Made by a program: the position numbers and the translations under genes
Notes under the pieces: generated by a model
Databases searched by the model: none
Told to the model about the DNA's origin: nothing
Seen by the model: only the letters and a program-made list of their open reading frames with translations
Shown: one piece after another, positions 1 through 9,845 of the stretch
Numbering within the stretch: position 1 is the first letter of the stretch
Layout: each line of letters starts with the position of its first letter
Source: Amoebophilaceae bacterium
GTDB taxonomy: Bacteria > Bacteroidota > Bacteroidia > Cytophagales > Amoebophilaceae
NCBI GenBank assembly: GCA_019744995.1
Contig: JAIETQ010000024.1
Span: forward strand, 1 to 53,438
Length of the DNA stretch: 53,438 bases
Direction of reading: 5' to 3'

Positions 1-117
1 ACTTTTCTTCGTATGAAACGATGGAGGGGAATTGCTACAAGATACGCTAAAAAAGCCAGCTCTTTTTTAGCGGCTGTCCAAATTTGTTGCATTGCTGTTT
101 GGTGTGGCATCTTATGA
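1..117 (+). pseudogene. IS5-family transposase, C-terminal fragment
   Basis: The frame is open from base 1 and stops at 115-117. It reads TFLRMKRWRGIATRYAKK and ends in AVWCGIL, the C-terminal block of IS5-type DDE transposases, in which R and K/R residues follow the catalytic Glu. The first 77 bases are identical to the last 77 bases of the window, where the same protein continues upstream in frame. These 38 codons are therefore the missing tail of the fragment at 53144-53438, either across a circular junction or in a second copy. The stop lies ten bases from the end of the helicase gene on the other strand, so the element probably disrupted that gene. Confidence 0.8.
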
Positions 118-126
118 CGACACGAT

Positions 127-2808
127 CTAGGTAGAGCTCGGTGTACTGAACCAAAACTTCGTATAGGCTTGGCCCTCTTCCCTATGCACTGCTATATTGG
201 AAGAAAGATGGGTGCAACTTGTTTGTAGTAAACTAAGTGACCCATAGAGTAAATCCGCAACAGTAGCCATTTCACCCTCCTTTTTGGGACGTAGGGCCAT
301 AATATAAAGCTGTTCCTGAGCTCTCGTAAAGGCTACATAGAGCAAATTTAGATTATCTAAGTGGGTTTGGATCTGTTCTAGATGGTAGGCCTCTGCATAA
401 TAGGTTTCTTTTAAATCTGATCCATACCGTATAGGTAGTACATTAAAAAGATTAAAAGGTGGTTCTTGACCGCTTGAGCTCCATAAAATGGGACTGTGGT
501 GGGATGAGTGGTCTAGGTTCCAATTACAAAAGGGCATAATCACCCGCTTAAATTCTAATCCCTTTGCTTGATGGATGGTCATTACCTTAATGCTATCTGC
601 TTGACTGGCAGTAGGTATTTTGAGCTGCTTACCTTTTTTTTCCCACCAATGCAAAAATGCGGGTATAGTATCTTCTCCTTTATCAAGAAAATCTAATACA
701 ACGCTTTCAAAAAAACCTAAAACAGCCGTGTGTTCGTTGTTATTACTAAAAAACAAGGAAATCAATTGAGTTATGCCTGTGTAGAGTGATAAGCTTTTTA
801 AAAAAGCTTCTTGACGTAGAAAAGCTTCAGGCAATAGCTTTTCTATAACAGGGTCATCTGTTGTAGGGATAGATCCACCTACGGTATAGTGGTGAAATGG
901 AATAGACTGCTTTTTTATACAACTATAATAAGCTTGAATAAAGGCAATTTTATAGAGATCGCTACCTCCATTATGCAAATACTGTAAAGCATAGATCAAT
1001 AGGTTTACCGCTCCATAGCTTGATAGCACACAATCATGGGCTGAAGTGAGGGGATAAGGGGTAGCAAAATCGCTATCTCCTGCGTTGGCCCTACTTAAGG
1101 TAGTCAGTAAATCTGACTCGCGATGATTACGCACCAATAAGACGATAGCTGTGGCCGGTATATTTTCTTTTTTTAACTGCTCCAATAGTGTTATCAACTC
1201 TTGTAGAGCGGCTGCTTGCCCATAAAAAAATAAACAGGTTACCTCACCGCTGCTTGCTTGTAACGCTTCTGGAGATAGCTGTTGCACGACATCTTTATAA
1301 GCTTTTCTTAAGGCTTCTATTTCCTCTAACTCAACGGATAGCCCTTCATGGCATGAGGGTAGATTTGCTTGGAGATGATTGGTCAACTGTTGCGCTGCAT
1401 GATTAAAAAAATGATTATTAAATAATACAATAACGGCTTGGCTTCTTCTATTGATCGTTAACCTACGCAAGTCATGCATGGGATAGGCTGCTTCTACTTG
1501 ATGATTGAGCAATTTCCAATGGCTACCACGCCAACGGTAAATAGACTGTTTGACATCCCCTACCAACAAGTTGGTATAGCCTTGTGCCAAACTATTATGC
1601 AATAGGGGTTTGATATTCATCCACTGAAAAAGGGAAAGATCTTGAAATTCATCTATTAAAAGATGATGATATTGATTGCCTATCTGCTCATAGAGAAAAG
1701 GGGTTTGGTTTTGTTCAATAATCTGATAGAGTAAGCTGGAGACATCTGAGATAAATAATACCTTATGGTTGGCTCTATATTGGGCTAGACCCTGTAATAA
1801 TTCACTGATAATTCCAAATATATAGATGAACCGAAATACAGCTAATCCGGTGTTGTACCGTTTCCCCTCTTCTTCATATAGCGCTATAGCCTCTACCAGT
1901 AAAGGATGTAATGAGGTAGTAACTACCCGCTGTAGTAGCTCCGTTTTGTTCTTTTTAGTGAGCCAACTGGCTAGGTTATCTTTTGCTGCGAGGGCTCTTT
2001 GGGTGGGTTTATAGGCTTTTTTACTGGCTAATTTTAAAAAATAACCCAACACGCCTTGTCTACCATAGGCAAAGTCTTCTGGAGCGCACTTTTCTTGTGC
2101 CAGTATAGTTAAAGCGGCTTTGCCTATGTTGCTCATCTTATGTTGAAATGCATCCAAAAGGTGGTGAATAGCTACAAAAAAACGAGCAAAAGTGTCTGTG
2201 GTTTGAAAAGTAGCCCCTAAAGCTTTTTCATACTGTTTAAAAGATTCTTGAAAAAGTTCTTTTCCTATCTGTTGGATATCTTTTCTTACCTCCCATGATT
2301 GGCCTTGTAATAATTTATGCAGGGCAAAATCTACCAACCCTTTTTGTAAGAAGGGCTTATTGGGCAGTTGTGTGATCATTTCATCTACGACCTCTTCTAA
2401 AGCCAGGGATTGATCCATTTCAATAGAAAATCTTTGACTTAAGCCTAATTCTTTGCTAAAAGATTGAACGATTTTATAAAAAAAACTATCAATCGTAGTC
2501 ACTGAAAAATCACCATAATTATGCAAGATCATGGCCAATACTTTGTTACTCTCTGCTTGTAATGATTCAAGGGTCCAACCTGTTGCTACCAACGCTTGTT
2601 GCAAGGGGGTTGTTTCACCCATAGACAAGCTGTATAAATAGGCTATAATGCGTTGTTTCATTTCTTGCGTAGCCGCATTGGTAAAGGTTACCGCCAAAAT
2701 ATGTTTAAACGCATCAGGGTAACGCAAGGCCCATTCAATATAATGGGTTACGAGGGTGTGGGTTTTTCCAGAACCAGCCGAGGCACGATAAATAAGTAGT
2801 TTAGACAT
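127..2808 (-). CDS. UvrD/AddA-like superfamily 1 helicase, C-terminally truncated
   Basis: ATP-dependent DNA helicase of the UvrD/RecB/AddA class, expected to act in recombinational double-strand-break repair. All core motifs are visible: Walker A ASAGSGKT at residues 9-16, motif Ia VTFTNAATQEM, motif II DEFQD at 386-390, motif III VGDVKQSIYRWRG, motif V MTIHQAKGLEF and motif VI LLYVAFTRAQEQLY. Bacteroidota relatives usually run past 1,000 residues and end in a PD-(D/E)XK nuclease domain. Here only about 50 residues follow motif VI and no nuclease motif is visible. The stop codon sits ten bases from the end of an IS5 transposase fragment, so loss of the C-terminus by insertion is the likely cause (inference). 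The helicase part may still work. No partner AddB-like gene is in view. Confidence 0.85.
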   Translation of the reverse strand: MSKLLIYRASAGSGKTHTLVTHYIEWALRYPDAFKHILAVTFTNAATQEMKQRIIAYLYSLSMGETTPLQQALVATGWTLESLQAESNKVLAMILHNYGDFSVTTIDSFFYKIVQSFSKELGLSQRFSIEMDQSLALEEVVDEMITQLPNKPFLQKGLVDFALHKLLQGQSWEVRKDIQQIGKELFQESFKQYEKALGATFQTTDTFARFFVAIHHLLDAFQHKMSNIGKAALTILAQEKCAPEDFAYGRQGVLGYFLKLASKKAYKPTQRALAAKDNLASWLTKKNKTELLQRVVTTSLHPLLVEAIALYEEEGKRYNTGLAVFRFIYIFGIISELLQGLAQYRANHKVLFISDVSSLLYQIIEQNQTPFLYEQIGNQYHHLLIDEFQDLSLFQWMNIKPLLHNSLAQGYTNLLVGDVKQSIYRWRGSHWKLLNHQVEAAYPMHDLRRLTINRRSQAVIVLFNNHFFNHAAQQLTNHLQANLPSCHEGLSVELEEIEALRKAYKDVVQQLSPEALQASSGEVTCLFFYGQAAALQELITLLEQLKKENIPATAIVLLVRNHRESDLLTTLSRANAGDSDFATPYPLTSAHDCVLSSYGAVNLLIYALQYLHNGGSDLYKIAFIQAYYSCIKKQSIPFHHYTVGGSIPTTDDPVIEKLLPEAFLRQEAFLKSLSLYTGITQLISLFFSNNNEHTAVLGFFESVVLDFLDKGEDTIPAFLHWWEKKGKQLKIPTASQADSIKVMTIHQAKGLEFKRVIMPFCNWNLDHSSHHSPILWSSSGQEPPFNLFNVLPIRYGSDLKETYYAEAYHLEQIQTHLDNLNLLYVAFTRAQEQLYIMALRPKKEGEMATVADLLYGSLSLLQTSCTHLSSNIAVHREEGQAYTKFWFSTPSST

Positions 2809-2963
2809 GGCTTAAGTATAACATATAAAATGGAAAAGTCAGATATTTTCCTAAAAAGATGGTATTTTTGTTATAAAAGGGAGAAAGCATTAAAATGAGT
2901 ATATTGCGCTAAGTAGCAGCTTAACATTAAATTTAACCATTAAACCCATATATATATTATACT

Positions 2964-3296
2964 ATGATACAATTACTATACATTATATGCCTATGTTCCC
3001 TGTTTGCGGGGTTCCCTTCTAAAAAAACAACACAGCAACTAGGCAATAGTTCGAGTAAAGCACTGGTTTCTAGGCTAGAACTGTATAAAGCTGCGCTTAA
3101 TGGTAGTCAAGCTGCGCTACAGGAAATAGTAAAAACGCATGATCTAGGCCCTTTTAATTTAAACAACCTTCCTAATGTAACTACAAATCCAGAAAAACTC
3201 CTACTGCTGGCTATTTTTGAGGATCATAAAGAAGCGTTAGAAATTTTACAAAACGATCAAATGGTTCAGGAGGGGTTATCTTCTTTTAAGATGTAA
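2964..3296 (+). CDS. small exported ankyrin-like hypothetical protein
   Basis: A 110-residue protein with a hydrophobic N-terminus (IQLLYIICLCSLFAGF) that looks like a signal peptide. The rest is helical. The segments YKAALNGSQAALQEIVK and LLLLAIFEDHKEALEIL resemble the helix pairs of ankyrin repeats, though no complete repeat with the TPLH turn is present. It stands alone upstream of prfA with a 52-bp gap. It could be the remnant of a longer ankyrin protein or a genuine short lineage-specific gene. No function is recognised. Confidence 0.5.
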   Translation: MIQLLYIICLCSLFAGFPSKKTTQQLGNSSSKALVSRLELYKAALNGSQAALQEIVKTHDLGPFNLNNLPNVTTNPEKLLLLAIFEDHKEALEILQNDQMVQEGLSSFKM

Positions 3297-3348
3297 TTTC
3301 ATTTTTTTTGTTAAATTGAATAAAACCATCCCGTACTTACCATAATTT

Positions 3349-4428
3349 ATGATTGAAAAACTAAAATCCATCAAAAAAAGATTCCACGAAGTAGAGCAGG
3401 CGATTGCAATGCCCGGTCTTATAGATGATATGAAGGCCTACTCGGCGCTGAACAAGGAGTATAAGCAATTATCCAAAATTGTTAACCTATACAACAGCTA
3501 CGAAGCCATCTTAAACAACATCAAAGAAGCCAAAGAGATCTTGAATGTTGAAAAAGAAGAAGCCTTTAGAGAATTGGCCAAACAAGAACTTTCCCTTGCG
3601 TTAGAAAAAAAAACGGTTGTAGAAGAACAATTACGCAGTTACCTTATCCCGACTGATCCTAACGACAGCAAAAATATCATCTTAGAAATTAGAGCAGGTA
3701 TTGGAGGAGATGAAGCTGCCATTTTTACCGGAGATCTTTTTAGAATGTACAAAAGGTTTGCAGAAAAAATGAAATGGGATCTTGCTATTGTAGACACGTT
3801 AGAAGGCACGTCTGGTGGCTGGAAAGAAATCATTTGTACCATTGCAGGAGAAGATGTATATGGCATGATGAAATATGAATCTGGTGTGCATCGGGTGCAA
3901 CGGGTGCCCACTACCGAAACCCAAGGTAGGATACATACCTCAGCAGCTAGCATAGTCGTACTACCCGAGGCTGGAGAGGTAGAAGTAGACTTAGATCTCA
4001 ATGATGTACGCAAAGATACTTTCTGTTCTTCTGGTCCAGGTGGTCAATCGGTCAATACCACCTATTCAGCCGTTCGACTTACCCATAAACCCACCGGTTT
4101 AGTGGTCTCTTGCCAAGATGGTAGATCACAAATTAAAAATTATGAAAAAGCGCTCCATGTATTGCGTTCTAGACTCTATGATATAGAACTAAAAAAACAA
4201 CAAGAAGCACTAGGCATAGAAAGAAGGTCCATGGTGAAGAGTGGAGATAGGGGAGACAAGATTAGAACCTATAACTTTCCACAAGGTCGTGCAACCGATC
4301 ACCGCATTGGCTATACAGGACATAACCTAGCAGCCATGTTAGATGGTGATATATTGGATATGATTGAAGCCTTACGCATAGCCGATAAGAGAGATCAATT
4401 ACAAGGAGGAGAGCAGACTAAAATGTAG
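3349..4428 (+). CDS. prfA: Peptide chain release factor 1
   Basis: Releases the finished peptide at UAA and UAG codons on the ribosome. At 359 residues it is of normal length. The catalytic GGQ is at 231-233, within [15 protein letters not shown]. The codon-recognition tripeptide is of the RF1 P-x-T type (PTT at 187-189, in [14 protein letters not shown]), which separates it from RF2 with its SPF. The N-terminal coiled-coil domain and the C-terminal [11 protein letters not shown] block are present. A hairpin follows the stop codon, and tRNA-Lys lies just downstream. Confidence 0.97.
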   Translation: MIEKLKSIKKRFHEVEQAIAMPGLIDDMKAYSALNKEYKQLSKIVNLYNSYEAILNNIKEAKEILNVEKEEAFRELAKQELSLALEKKTVVEEQLRSYLIPTDPNDSKNIILEIRAGIGGDEAAIFTGDLFRMYKRFAEKMKWDLAIVDTLEGTSGGWKEIICTIAGEDVYGMMKYESGVHRVQRVPTTETQGRIHTSAASIVVLPEAGEVEVDLDLNDVRKDTFCSSGPGGQSVNTTYSAVRLTHKPTGLVVSCQDGRSQIKNYEKALHVLRSRLYDIELKKQQEALGIERRSMVKSGDRGDKIRTYNFPQGRATDHRIGYTGHNLAAMLDGDILDMIEALRIADKRDQLQGGEQTKM

Positions 4429-4432
4429 CCCC

Positions 4433-4462
4433 AGCTGTTTGTTTTTTATCAAAAAAACAGCT
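4433..4462 (+). terminator. hairpin after prfA
   Basis: AGCTGTTT and AAACAGCT form an 8-bp stem extended by opposing T and A runs, starting five bases after the prfA stop. The T-rich stretch ATATTTATG follows at a short distance. It is a probable intrinsic terminator separating prfA from tRNA-Lys. Confidence 0.5.
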
Positions 4463-4503
4463 ATATTTATGAAAGTATTTTTATTTTAAATGCATTAAAA
4501 TTA

Positions 4504-4576
4504 GATCTCGTAGCTCAGTCGGTAGAGCATCTCCCTTTTAAGGAGAGGGTCCTGGGTTCGAGTCCCAGCGGGATCA
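4504..4576 (+). tRNA. tRNA-Lys(TTT)
   Basis: A complete 73-nt cloverleaf. Acceptor arms GATCTCG (4504-4510) and CGGGATC (4569-4575) pair with one G-U, and A4576 is the discriminator. The D arm is GCTC/GAGC, the anticodon stem TCTCC/GGAGA encloses the loop CTTTTAA with anticodon TTT at 4537-4539, and the T arm contains GGTTCGAGTCC. The 3' CCA is not encoded. Confidence 0.96.
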
Positions 4577-4623
4577 CTAACAAGTATAAGGTACTTTGGT
4601 ATAATTACATAAGATCTTTTTTT

Positions 4624-5550
4624 ATGATCGGTAACATCGTACTTAGCCAGCTATGCATACTAATGATTGTATCTGGTTCTTCTTGTTTACCCTTGGAGCA
4701 TGCTGACAATCAATCTTATATTCCTTCTTCAGCTTCGGTAGAAAAATCTAATACTGAGATCAGTATAGTATTCGACTCCACTGTCTATGGAAGCAACAAC
4801 GGTATAAACATCATACTTAGCATACCTACTTATAGTACATCTGAGGATATACAATTTATTTCTTGGCATGCTCAGCCGGCATCAGGTAATGCTGACTTAG
4901 CTGAGCAAGGTCAATTGATGGAGCAGGGTAAGCCTATCACAGCTCCCTTTCTTATCCAACAAAATAGGATCGATTTCGTATACCAGCCGCCTGCTACCTA
5001 CAAGGGTAAAATTAGATTGATATTCAAAATTAGGATAAAGGAGGAGCAAAAACATGCATTCGAGCTTGATGCAGTCTCTTATGGACCTACTGTGCATTGT
5101 AAAACATCGGAGTCGGCTCTTTTGCCTAACCAATACAAACCAATCATGTTGGAAATTCGCACATTATCTTTTTATAATGCTAGCTTAGATACTATGCTTA
5201 ATAGCCGTGAAAGCATATACAACTCTTCATCATCAGAAGCTGAATCTAAAGACTTCGATAAGAAATGTTTTCTACTCAATAACCTCCGTATAGATAAAGA
5301 TAACCAAGACTGTACTGAATATTTTCATTTAACTGTAGAAGATAAGCAAGCAGAAGGTAGTTCCTTTACCAATACAGGAAAACTGACCATCGATTTATCT
5401 CTAATAGATCCTCAAAAGCCTCTTTGTTCAGGTAGCTATAGGTTGAGCGGGACAGTGATGTTCAATACAGCAATGCTTGAAAAGATTGGAAAGTCACGAC
5501 TCAAAGATGTAACAAGAAATAACTTCCAGGTGCTGTTTCAAGTGGGGTAG
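4624..5550 (+). CDS. hypothetical exported protein, probable lipoprotein
   Basis: A 308-residue protein with no recognised family. The N-terminus is hydrophobic (IVLSQLCILMIVSGSSC) and ends in a Cys that could be lipidated, although GSSC is a poor lipobox. The mature part is rich in Ser, Asn and beta-forming residues, and contains repeated motifs of the kind IDFVYQPPATYKGKIRLIFKI and KLTIDLSLIDP, which suggests a beta-sandwich. It ends directly against the convergent gene at 5551 with no gap. Its localisation is probably outer membrane or periplasm (inference). Confidence 0.6.
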   Translation: MIGNIVLSQLCILMIVSGSSCLPLEHADNQSYIPSSASVEKSNTEISIVFDSTVYGSNNGINIILSIPTYSTSEDIQFISWHAQPASGNADLAEQGQLMEQGKPITAPFLIQQNRIDFVYQPPATYKGKIRLIFKIRIKEEQKHAFELDAVSYGPTVHCKTSESALLPNQYKPIMLEIRTLSFYNASLDTMLNSRESIYNSSSSEAESKDFDKKCFLLNNLRIDKDNQDCTEYFHLTVEDKQAEGSSFTNTGKLTIDLSLIDPQKPLCSGSYRLSGTVMFNTAMLEKIGKSRLKDVTRNNFQVLFQVG

Positions 5551-6306
5551 TTAAGCCATAGGATGCTGTTTAGAAATATAGAACGTAGGATACACAATAG
5601 TGATAGGCGGGCATATTTTCCATGTAACGAAAGACAAGCAAGAACAGGAATCACCAAACAAAAAGTGTTCAAACCGCAATAATTGATAGATAGATATACT
5701 TTTTTCTAAGTTAGATAGTAGCAGTCGAATGTCTGCTATAAGTGGATTTATATAAGCTTGGTCTGTCGCTTTTTTTTCATGATTTTTGTCATCAATGATT
5801 GCTTCGAAAGCAGCTAGCTCCTGATTAGCCTTGTCTAAATTAGACAACATGGTTTCTACTCTTTCCTTTAACCGTTGTATTACAGCGATTAACAATGGAT
5901 CTAATGTACCCTGACAAACAGATGACTTTACCAACTCTTTGAAGGGACCTCTTAATAGCTGTTGCAGATCTTCTAAATCATACATTATCTCTATACCCAA
6001 TTTTAATTGCTGCTTCAATGTAACGCATTGCGCTGAACTTAGCACAACTGCTTGGGGTATATGAACGATTTTTTTTAGTTCTTCCTCTTTTTTATGCTCT
6101 AATGCCTGGAGGTCTTTTTGACGTAATTCGAATCTTGGATTCAAAAGCCCCTCAAAAAGCATATCCACGGATCCTAATGCATTTTTTTTACCTATTTGTT
6201 CTTGTTGATCACTATAGGTTGGGTCACAACCTATAGCGATAAGGCATAAGATGCCATACATAACCCAATATCGATAGGGATTACACCAGATAGATGCCTT
6301 TTTCAT
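5551..6306 (-). CDS. hypothetical lipoprotein with coiled coil
   Basis: A 251-residue protein of unknown function. The lipobox LIAIGC, with Cys at about residue 27, follows a hydrophobic stretch. An internal Met at residue 16 (MYGILCLIAIGC) would give a more normal signal peptide and may be the true start. The mature region is mostly helical with charged heptad-like stretches (LEHKKEEELKKI; LKERVETMLSNLDKANQELAAFEAI). The last 40 residues are Cys- and aromatic-rich (DSCSCLSFVTWKICPP). It abuts the convergent gene ending at 5550. Confidence 0.6.
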   Translation of the reverse strand: MKKASIWCNPYRYWVMYGILCLIAIGCDPTYSDQQEQIGKKNALGSVDMLFEGLLNPRFELRQKDLQALEHKKEEELKKIVHIPQAVVLSSAQCVTLKQQLKLGIEIMYDLEDLQQLLRGPFKELVKSSVCQGTLDPLLIAVIQRLKERVETMLSNLDKANQELAAFEAIIDDKNHEKKATDQAYINPLIADIRLLLSNLEKSISIYQLLRFEHFLFGDSCSCLSFVTWKICPPITIVYPTFYISKQHPMA

Positions 6307-6456
6307 GAAAATAACGTTTAAAATTTGATCAATAAGTGTAAAGTTACGGTAACTATACCATATTTTGATAGATATTTTATAAATCCACCTTGGTATTCCA
6401 TTTTTACAATTTGATTATAAAAGTTAGGCAACAGTATAACAATAAAAACATACAAT

Positions 6457-6717
6457 ATGAAAGATGACAATATAAGAAACGAGAACATGCAACGTGATGT
6501 TACGACTAATATTTTTAATACTTTTTTTATAGAAAAACTATACAACGATAAGCATATAAAATATAATTTTAAGGTCAACTTTTTTCGCGCTTTCTGGTTA
6601 GGCCTACTGATTATATTTTTTATTTACTTGCTTTCTCCTCAGAGGATACATACTTATACGTGTGGTGCCCATACAAAACATGCATGTTTTACGCATGGCT
6701 ATGAGAAAAACATATAA
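6457..6717 (+). CDS. possible small membrane protein
   Basis: An 86-codon frame in an otherwise empty 480-bp gap between two minus-strand genes. It encodes a charged N-terminus, one membrane segment (FWLGLLIIFFIYLLSP) and a His/Cys-rich tail. The coding end runs through a 16-bp palindrome (AAAACATGCATGTTTT, near 6675-6690). No family is recognised and an antisense frame overlaps it, so it may not be a real gene. Confidence 0.25.
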   Translation: MKDDNIRNENMQRDVTTNIFNTFFIEKLYNDKHIKYNFKVNFFRAFWLGLLIIFFIYLLSPQRIHTYTCGAHTKHACFTHGYEKNI

Positions 6718-6731
6718 TATGTTTCATCAAG

Positions 6732-6759
6732 GTAGGTAGGCCCTCGCGGGCTTTCCTAC
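6732..6759. terminator. hairpin downstream of atpG
   Basis: GTAGG-tag-GCCC and GGGC-ttt-CCTAC form a roughly 12-bp stem with one mismatch around the loop TCGC. It lies 27 bases past the end of atpG, the last gene of the ATP synthase operon. There is no T-run on either side, so it may act as a Rho-type or mRNA-stabilising 3' end instead of a classic intrinsic terminator. Confidence 0.45.
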
Positions 6760-6785
6760 TCACAACGCCTATTGGTTTGATGTAC

Positions 6786-7667
6786 TTACCCCCTTAAAGC
6801 CTCTGCTCCACTGGTAATTTCTGCAATAGCATTTGTAATTAATGCTTGCCTACTTCTATTGTAACTTGTACGTAATGTTGTTAAAAGGTCATCTGCATTA
6901 TCCGATGCCTTCCCCATGGTCATCACCCGTGCGGCATGTTCAGCGGTATGAGAATCCACTAATATAGTCATCACTTTGTGCTTAAGCAGCCTGATCATCA
7001 GTTTGTGCATAAGAATTTGCTGATCAGGTTCATATAGATAATGGTGGGCAGGAACCATCGGCTGAGCCATCCAACGATCTGGTATAAAAGGCAGTAAAGA
7101 TTCAACTACTACTTCTTGTTGGCTAGCATTTTTAAAACTATTATATATAAGAACCACTTTATGATAGTAGTCTTTTTCAAACCCAGTTATACAATAATCA
7201 GCTAATGACTCACTTTCCTTCATCTGGATAGATGAACTAATAGCCATATACCGATCGATAACTGGCCATTTATATTTTTTAAAAAACTGATAAGCTTTCT
7301 TTCCAATCACCAACACCTCTACCGATGTATGCTTACTGTATGGCTCGATGTATTGAGTAGCTGTTCTTAAAACATTTTTATTAAATGCGCCACACAACCC
7401 TCTGTCAGAAGTAACCACTATAAGTAACAACCGCTGCACCCCCGCTTGCTGCTTTAAGGGAAAAGGATTCAACAAACGCATCCCATCCCTACCAACAAGC
7501 GTAGCCTCCAATAGGCTATTGCACGCCATCATATAGGCTTTTAGCGCAGACAACCGCTGCTGTGCTTTGTATAGTTTGGAAACCGATACCATTTTCATGG
7601 CTTGAGTGATTTGTTTGGTAGAACCTATAACAGTTATCCGGTCTATGACTTCTTTAAGATGTGGCAT
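6786..7667 (-). CDS. atpG: ATP synthase F1 gamma subunit
   Basis: Central rotor stalk of the F1 ATPase, coupling proton flow to rotation within the alpha/beta hexamer. It is 293 residues, normal for the family. The N-terminal helix contains the conserved ITQAMKMVSVSKLYKAQ block, the middle has VVTSDRGLCGAFNKNV, and the C-terminal helix carries MTMGKASDNADDLLTTLRTSYNRSRQALITNAIAEITSGAEAL. It is the last gene of atpB-E-F-H-A-G, 26 bp after atpA. Confidence 0.96.
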   Translation of the reverse strand: MPHLKEVIDRITVIGSTKQITQAMKMVSVSKLYKAQQRLSALKAYMMACNSLLEATLVGRDGMRLLNPFPLKQQAGVQRLLLIVVTSDRGLCGAFNKNVLRTATQYIEPYSKHTSVEVLVIGKKAYQFFKKYKWPVIDRYMAISSSIQMKESESLADYCITGFEKDYYHKVVLIYNSFKNASQQEVVVESLLPFIPDRWMAQPMVPAHHYLYEPDQQILMHKLMIRLLKHKVMTILVDSHTAEHAARVMTMGKASDNADDLLTTLRTSYNRSRQALITNAIAEITSGAEALRG

Positions 7668-7693
7668 AATAAGCTTACATTATTTCGATAGGA

Positions 7694-9277
7694 TTAGTTA
7701 TTCGTATACTTATGTAGGACTCCTTTTACTACCCCTACCAAGACCTCTGTTAATGAATCATCCCACTTTCCTGCCGCAATAGCTGCTAGTATCTCTGGGT
7801 GCTGTACACGTAAAAAATCTAAAAACTGTTTTTCAAACGGCTTGACTTGATCAAGTGGTACGGCATCTAGATAACCATGCATGGCTACATATAAAATAGC
7901 AATTTGCTCTTCTACCACCATAGGCACATGCAACTGTTGTTTAAGCAATGCTTGATTTTTACGACCTCTATCAATGGTCTTTTTAGTAGTAGGCTCTAAA
8001 TCAGAACTAAATTTAGAAAAAGCCTCTAACTCGATAAACTGCGCTTGATCTAATTTCAGGGTACCGGCTACTTTTTTCATACCTTTAATCTGAGCAGCTC
8101 CACCAATACGGGATACAGAAATACCCACATTAATAGCAGGCCGTATACCCGCATTAAACAAATTCATTTCCAAAAATATCTGTCCATCCGTAATAGAGAT
8201 CACATTGGTTGGAATATAGGCAGAAACGTCTCCCATCTGTGTTTCTACAATAGGTAATGCTGTAAGCGACCCTCCCCCTTTAACCATTCCTTTTAAGGAA
8301 TCCGGCACATCATTCATGGCAATTGCTACCTTATCATTGGAGATGATACGTGCAGCACGCTCTAAGAGACGAGAATGCAAATAAAAAACATCTCCTGGAA
8401 AAGCTTCTCTTCCAGGTGGTCTACGCAATAAAAGAGATAACTCTCTATAGGCAACCGCCTGCTTAGACAAATCATCATAGATAACCAAAGCATCTCTTCC
8501 TGTATCTCTAAAAAATTCTCCAATAGCAGCACCTGCAAAAGGAGCAAATGATTGCATAGGCGCTGGGGCAGCAGAAGGCGCAGCCACAACAACCGTATAG
8601 TCTAGCGCTCCATAACGCATGAGTGTCTCCGTAACGTTAGCTATAGAAGATGCTTTTTGACCAATGGCTACATAAATACAGTAAACCGGCTTGCCTTTTT
8701 CAAAAAAACTGCGTTGATTGATAATAGTATCTAAAGCAATGGAGGTCTTTCCGGATTGTCTATCTCCAATAATAAGCTCGCGCTGTCCTTTGCCAATAGG
8801 GATCATGGCATCGATCGCCTTAATGCCGGTTTGAAGGGGAGTGTCTACCGATTGACGATAAATTACACCAGGGGCGTTACGTTCTAGTGGCATCTCAAAA
8901 AGTTCCCCTAATATAGGACCTTTACCATCTATTGGTTCCCCTAAGGTATCTATCACACGACCTAGCATGCCGCTACCGACGGCTATAGAGGCTACACGTT
9001 TGGTTCTAGTAACGACATCTCCCTCTCGAATCGCATTTGCATCTCCTAGAATAACGGCACCTACCAGATTTTCTTCTAAGTTTAAGGCTAGCCCTTTGCT
9101 TCCATTCTCAAAAACAAGCAGTTCGCCTAATTGTACATGGAATAGGCCATGAATGCGCACAACTCCATCTCCAGATTGAATGACAATACCTGTTTCTTCT
9201 AGCTCAACATCCGACTTAAAGCTAGCTAATTGTGCTTTTAATAGGCCAATAATGGCATCCGAATTGATATGTGACAT
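7694..9277 (-). CDS. atpA: ATP synthase F1 alpha subunit
   Basis: Non-catalytic nucleotide-binding subunit of F1. It is 527 residues, normal length. Walker A GDRQSGKT is at residues 171-178, followed by [14 protein letters not shown]. Further family blocks are [43 protein letters not shown] and [17 protein letters not shown], which contains the conserved SxRxGGAAQ Arg. It sits between atpH (25 bp upstream) and atpG (26 bp downstream) in the operon. The catalytic beta subunit gene is not in this window. Confidence 0.98.
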   Translation of the reverse strand: MSHINSDAIIGLLKAQLASFKSDVELEETGIVIQSGDGVVRIHGLFHVQLGELLVFENGSKGLALNLEENLVGAVILGDANAIREGDVVTRTKRVASIAVGSGMLGRVIDTLGEPIDGKGPILGELFEMPLERNAPGVIYRQSVDTPLQTGIKAIDAMIPIGKGQRELIIGDRQSGKTSIALDTIINQRSFFEKGKPVYCIYVAIGQKASSIANVTETLMRYGALDYTVVVAAPSAAPAPMQSFAPFAGAAIGEFFRDTGRDALVIYDDLSKQAVAYRELSLLLRRPPGREAFPGDVFYLHSRLLERAARIISNDKVAIAMNDVPDSLKGMVKGGGSLTALPIVETQMGDVSAYIPTNVISITDGQIFLEMNLFNAGIRPAINVGISVSRIGGAAQIKGMKKVAGTLKLDQAQFIELEAFSKFSSDLEPTTKKTIDRGRKNQALLKQQLHVPMVVEEQIAILYVAMHGYLDAVPLDQVKPFEKQFLDFLRVQHPEILAAIAAGKWDDSLTEVLVGVVKGVLHKYTNN

Positions 9278-9302
9278 ATATTTTGATTATAGTTATCCTA
9301 AC

Positions 9303-9842
9303 CTATTGAAAGCTATTTTGTAGCAAATACAACTGATTTTTTATACTTCTATCTACCTTCAACATGCCTATTTGGAGTATGTAACCTCCAATGATAGCGG
9401 TGTCTACACGTTGTTCCAATACCACCTCTTTATAATCCCCTAATTGTTTTACTTTATCTATAAATACCGCTGCTAAAGTTCCTGGCAAAGGAACCGCAGT
9501 AGTCAATAGGGCATGGCATACTTTCATGTAAACTTGATAATCATCCATAAAACAAGTTGCTATAGCTTTGAGTTGCTCAACTTGGTGTTGTTTTATAATG
9601 CATACAATAAACTTCCATAAAAAAGGAGTAATCTTATGCTTACAAAGCGTTTCTAGTAATTTTTCTTTTTCAGCAGGAAGTATAGTAGGATTACACAATA
9701 CTTTTTCTAATGAGCTATGCAGGTTAAACGTATGTTGTAAAAAAGAGACACCAGCCTTTACTTCTTCTAACTGGTTATCTGCTATAGCATAGGATAAAAA
9801 AACACTAGCATAGCGCGCGACTAGCTTTCTGTTGGTTACCAT
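9303..9842 (-). CDS. atpH: ATP synthase F1 delta subunit
   Basis: Peripheral-stalk protein (OSCP-like) that joins the b subunits to the top of F1. It is 179 residues, typical length. The N-terminal helical bundle starts VARYASVFLSYA, the usual AxRYAxAL signature. The C-terminal domain ends in the conserved pattern GGYILQIGMLKVDRSIKNQLYLLQ (compare IGG-hrIgd-viDgSikgqL). It begins three bases after the atpF stop, consistent with coupled translation. Confidence 0.93.
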   Translation of the reverse strand: MVTNRKLVARYASVFLSYAIADNQLEEVKAGVSFLQHTFNLHSSLEKVLCNPTILPAEKEKLLETLCKHKITPFLWKFIVCIIKQHQVEQLKAIATCFMDDYQVYMKVCHALLTTAVPLPGTLAAVFIDKVKQLGDYKEVVLEQRVDTAIIGGYILQIGMLKVDRSIKNQLYLLQNSFQ

Positions 9843-9845
9843 AGA

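Noticed and set aside
6318-6578. 86-codon minus-strand frame in the gap before atpG
   Set aside because: AT-rich Phe/Ile/Leu sequence overlapping the plus-strand candidate at 6457; neither is well supported and this one has no better start or context.
8362-8592. Open frame inside atpA
   Set aside because: A shadow of the strongly conserved alpha-subunit gene, with no family resemblance of its own.
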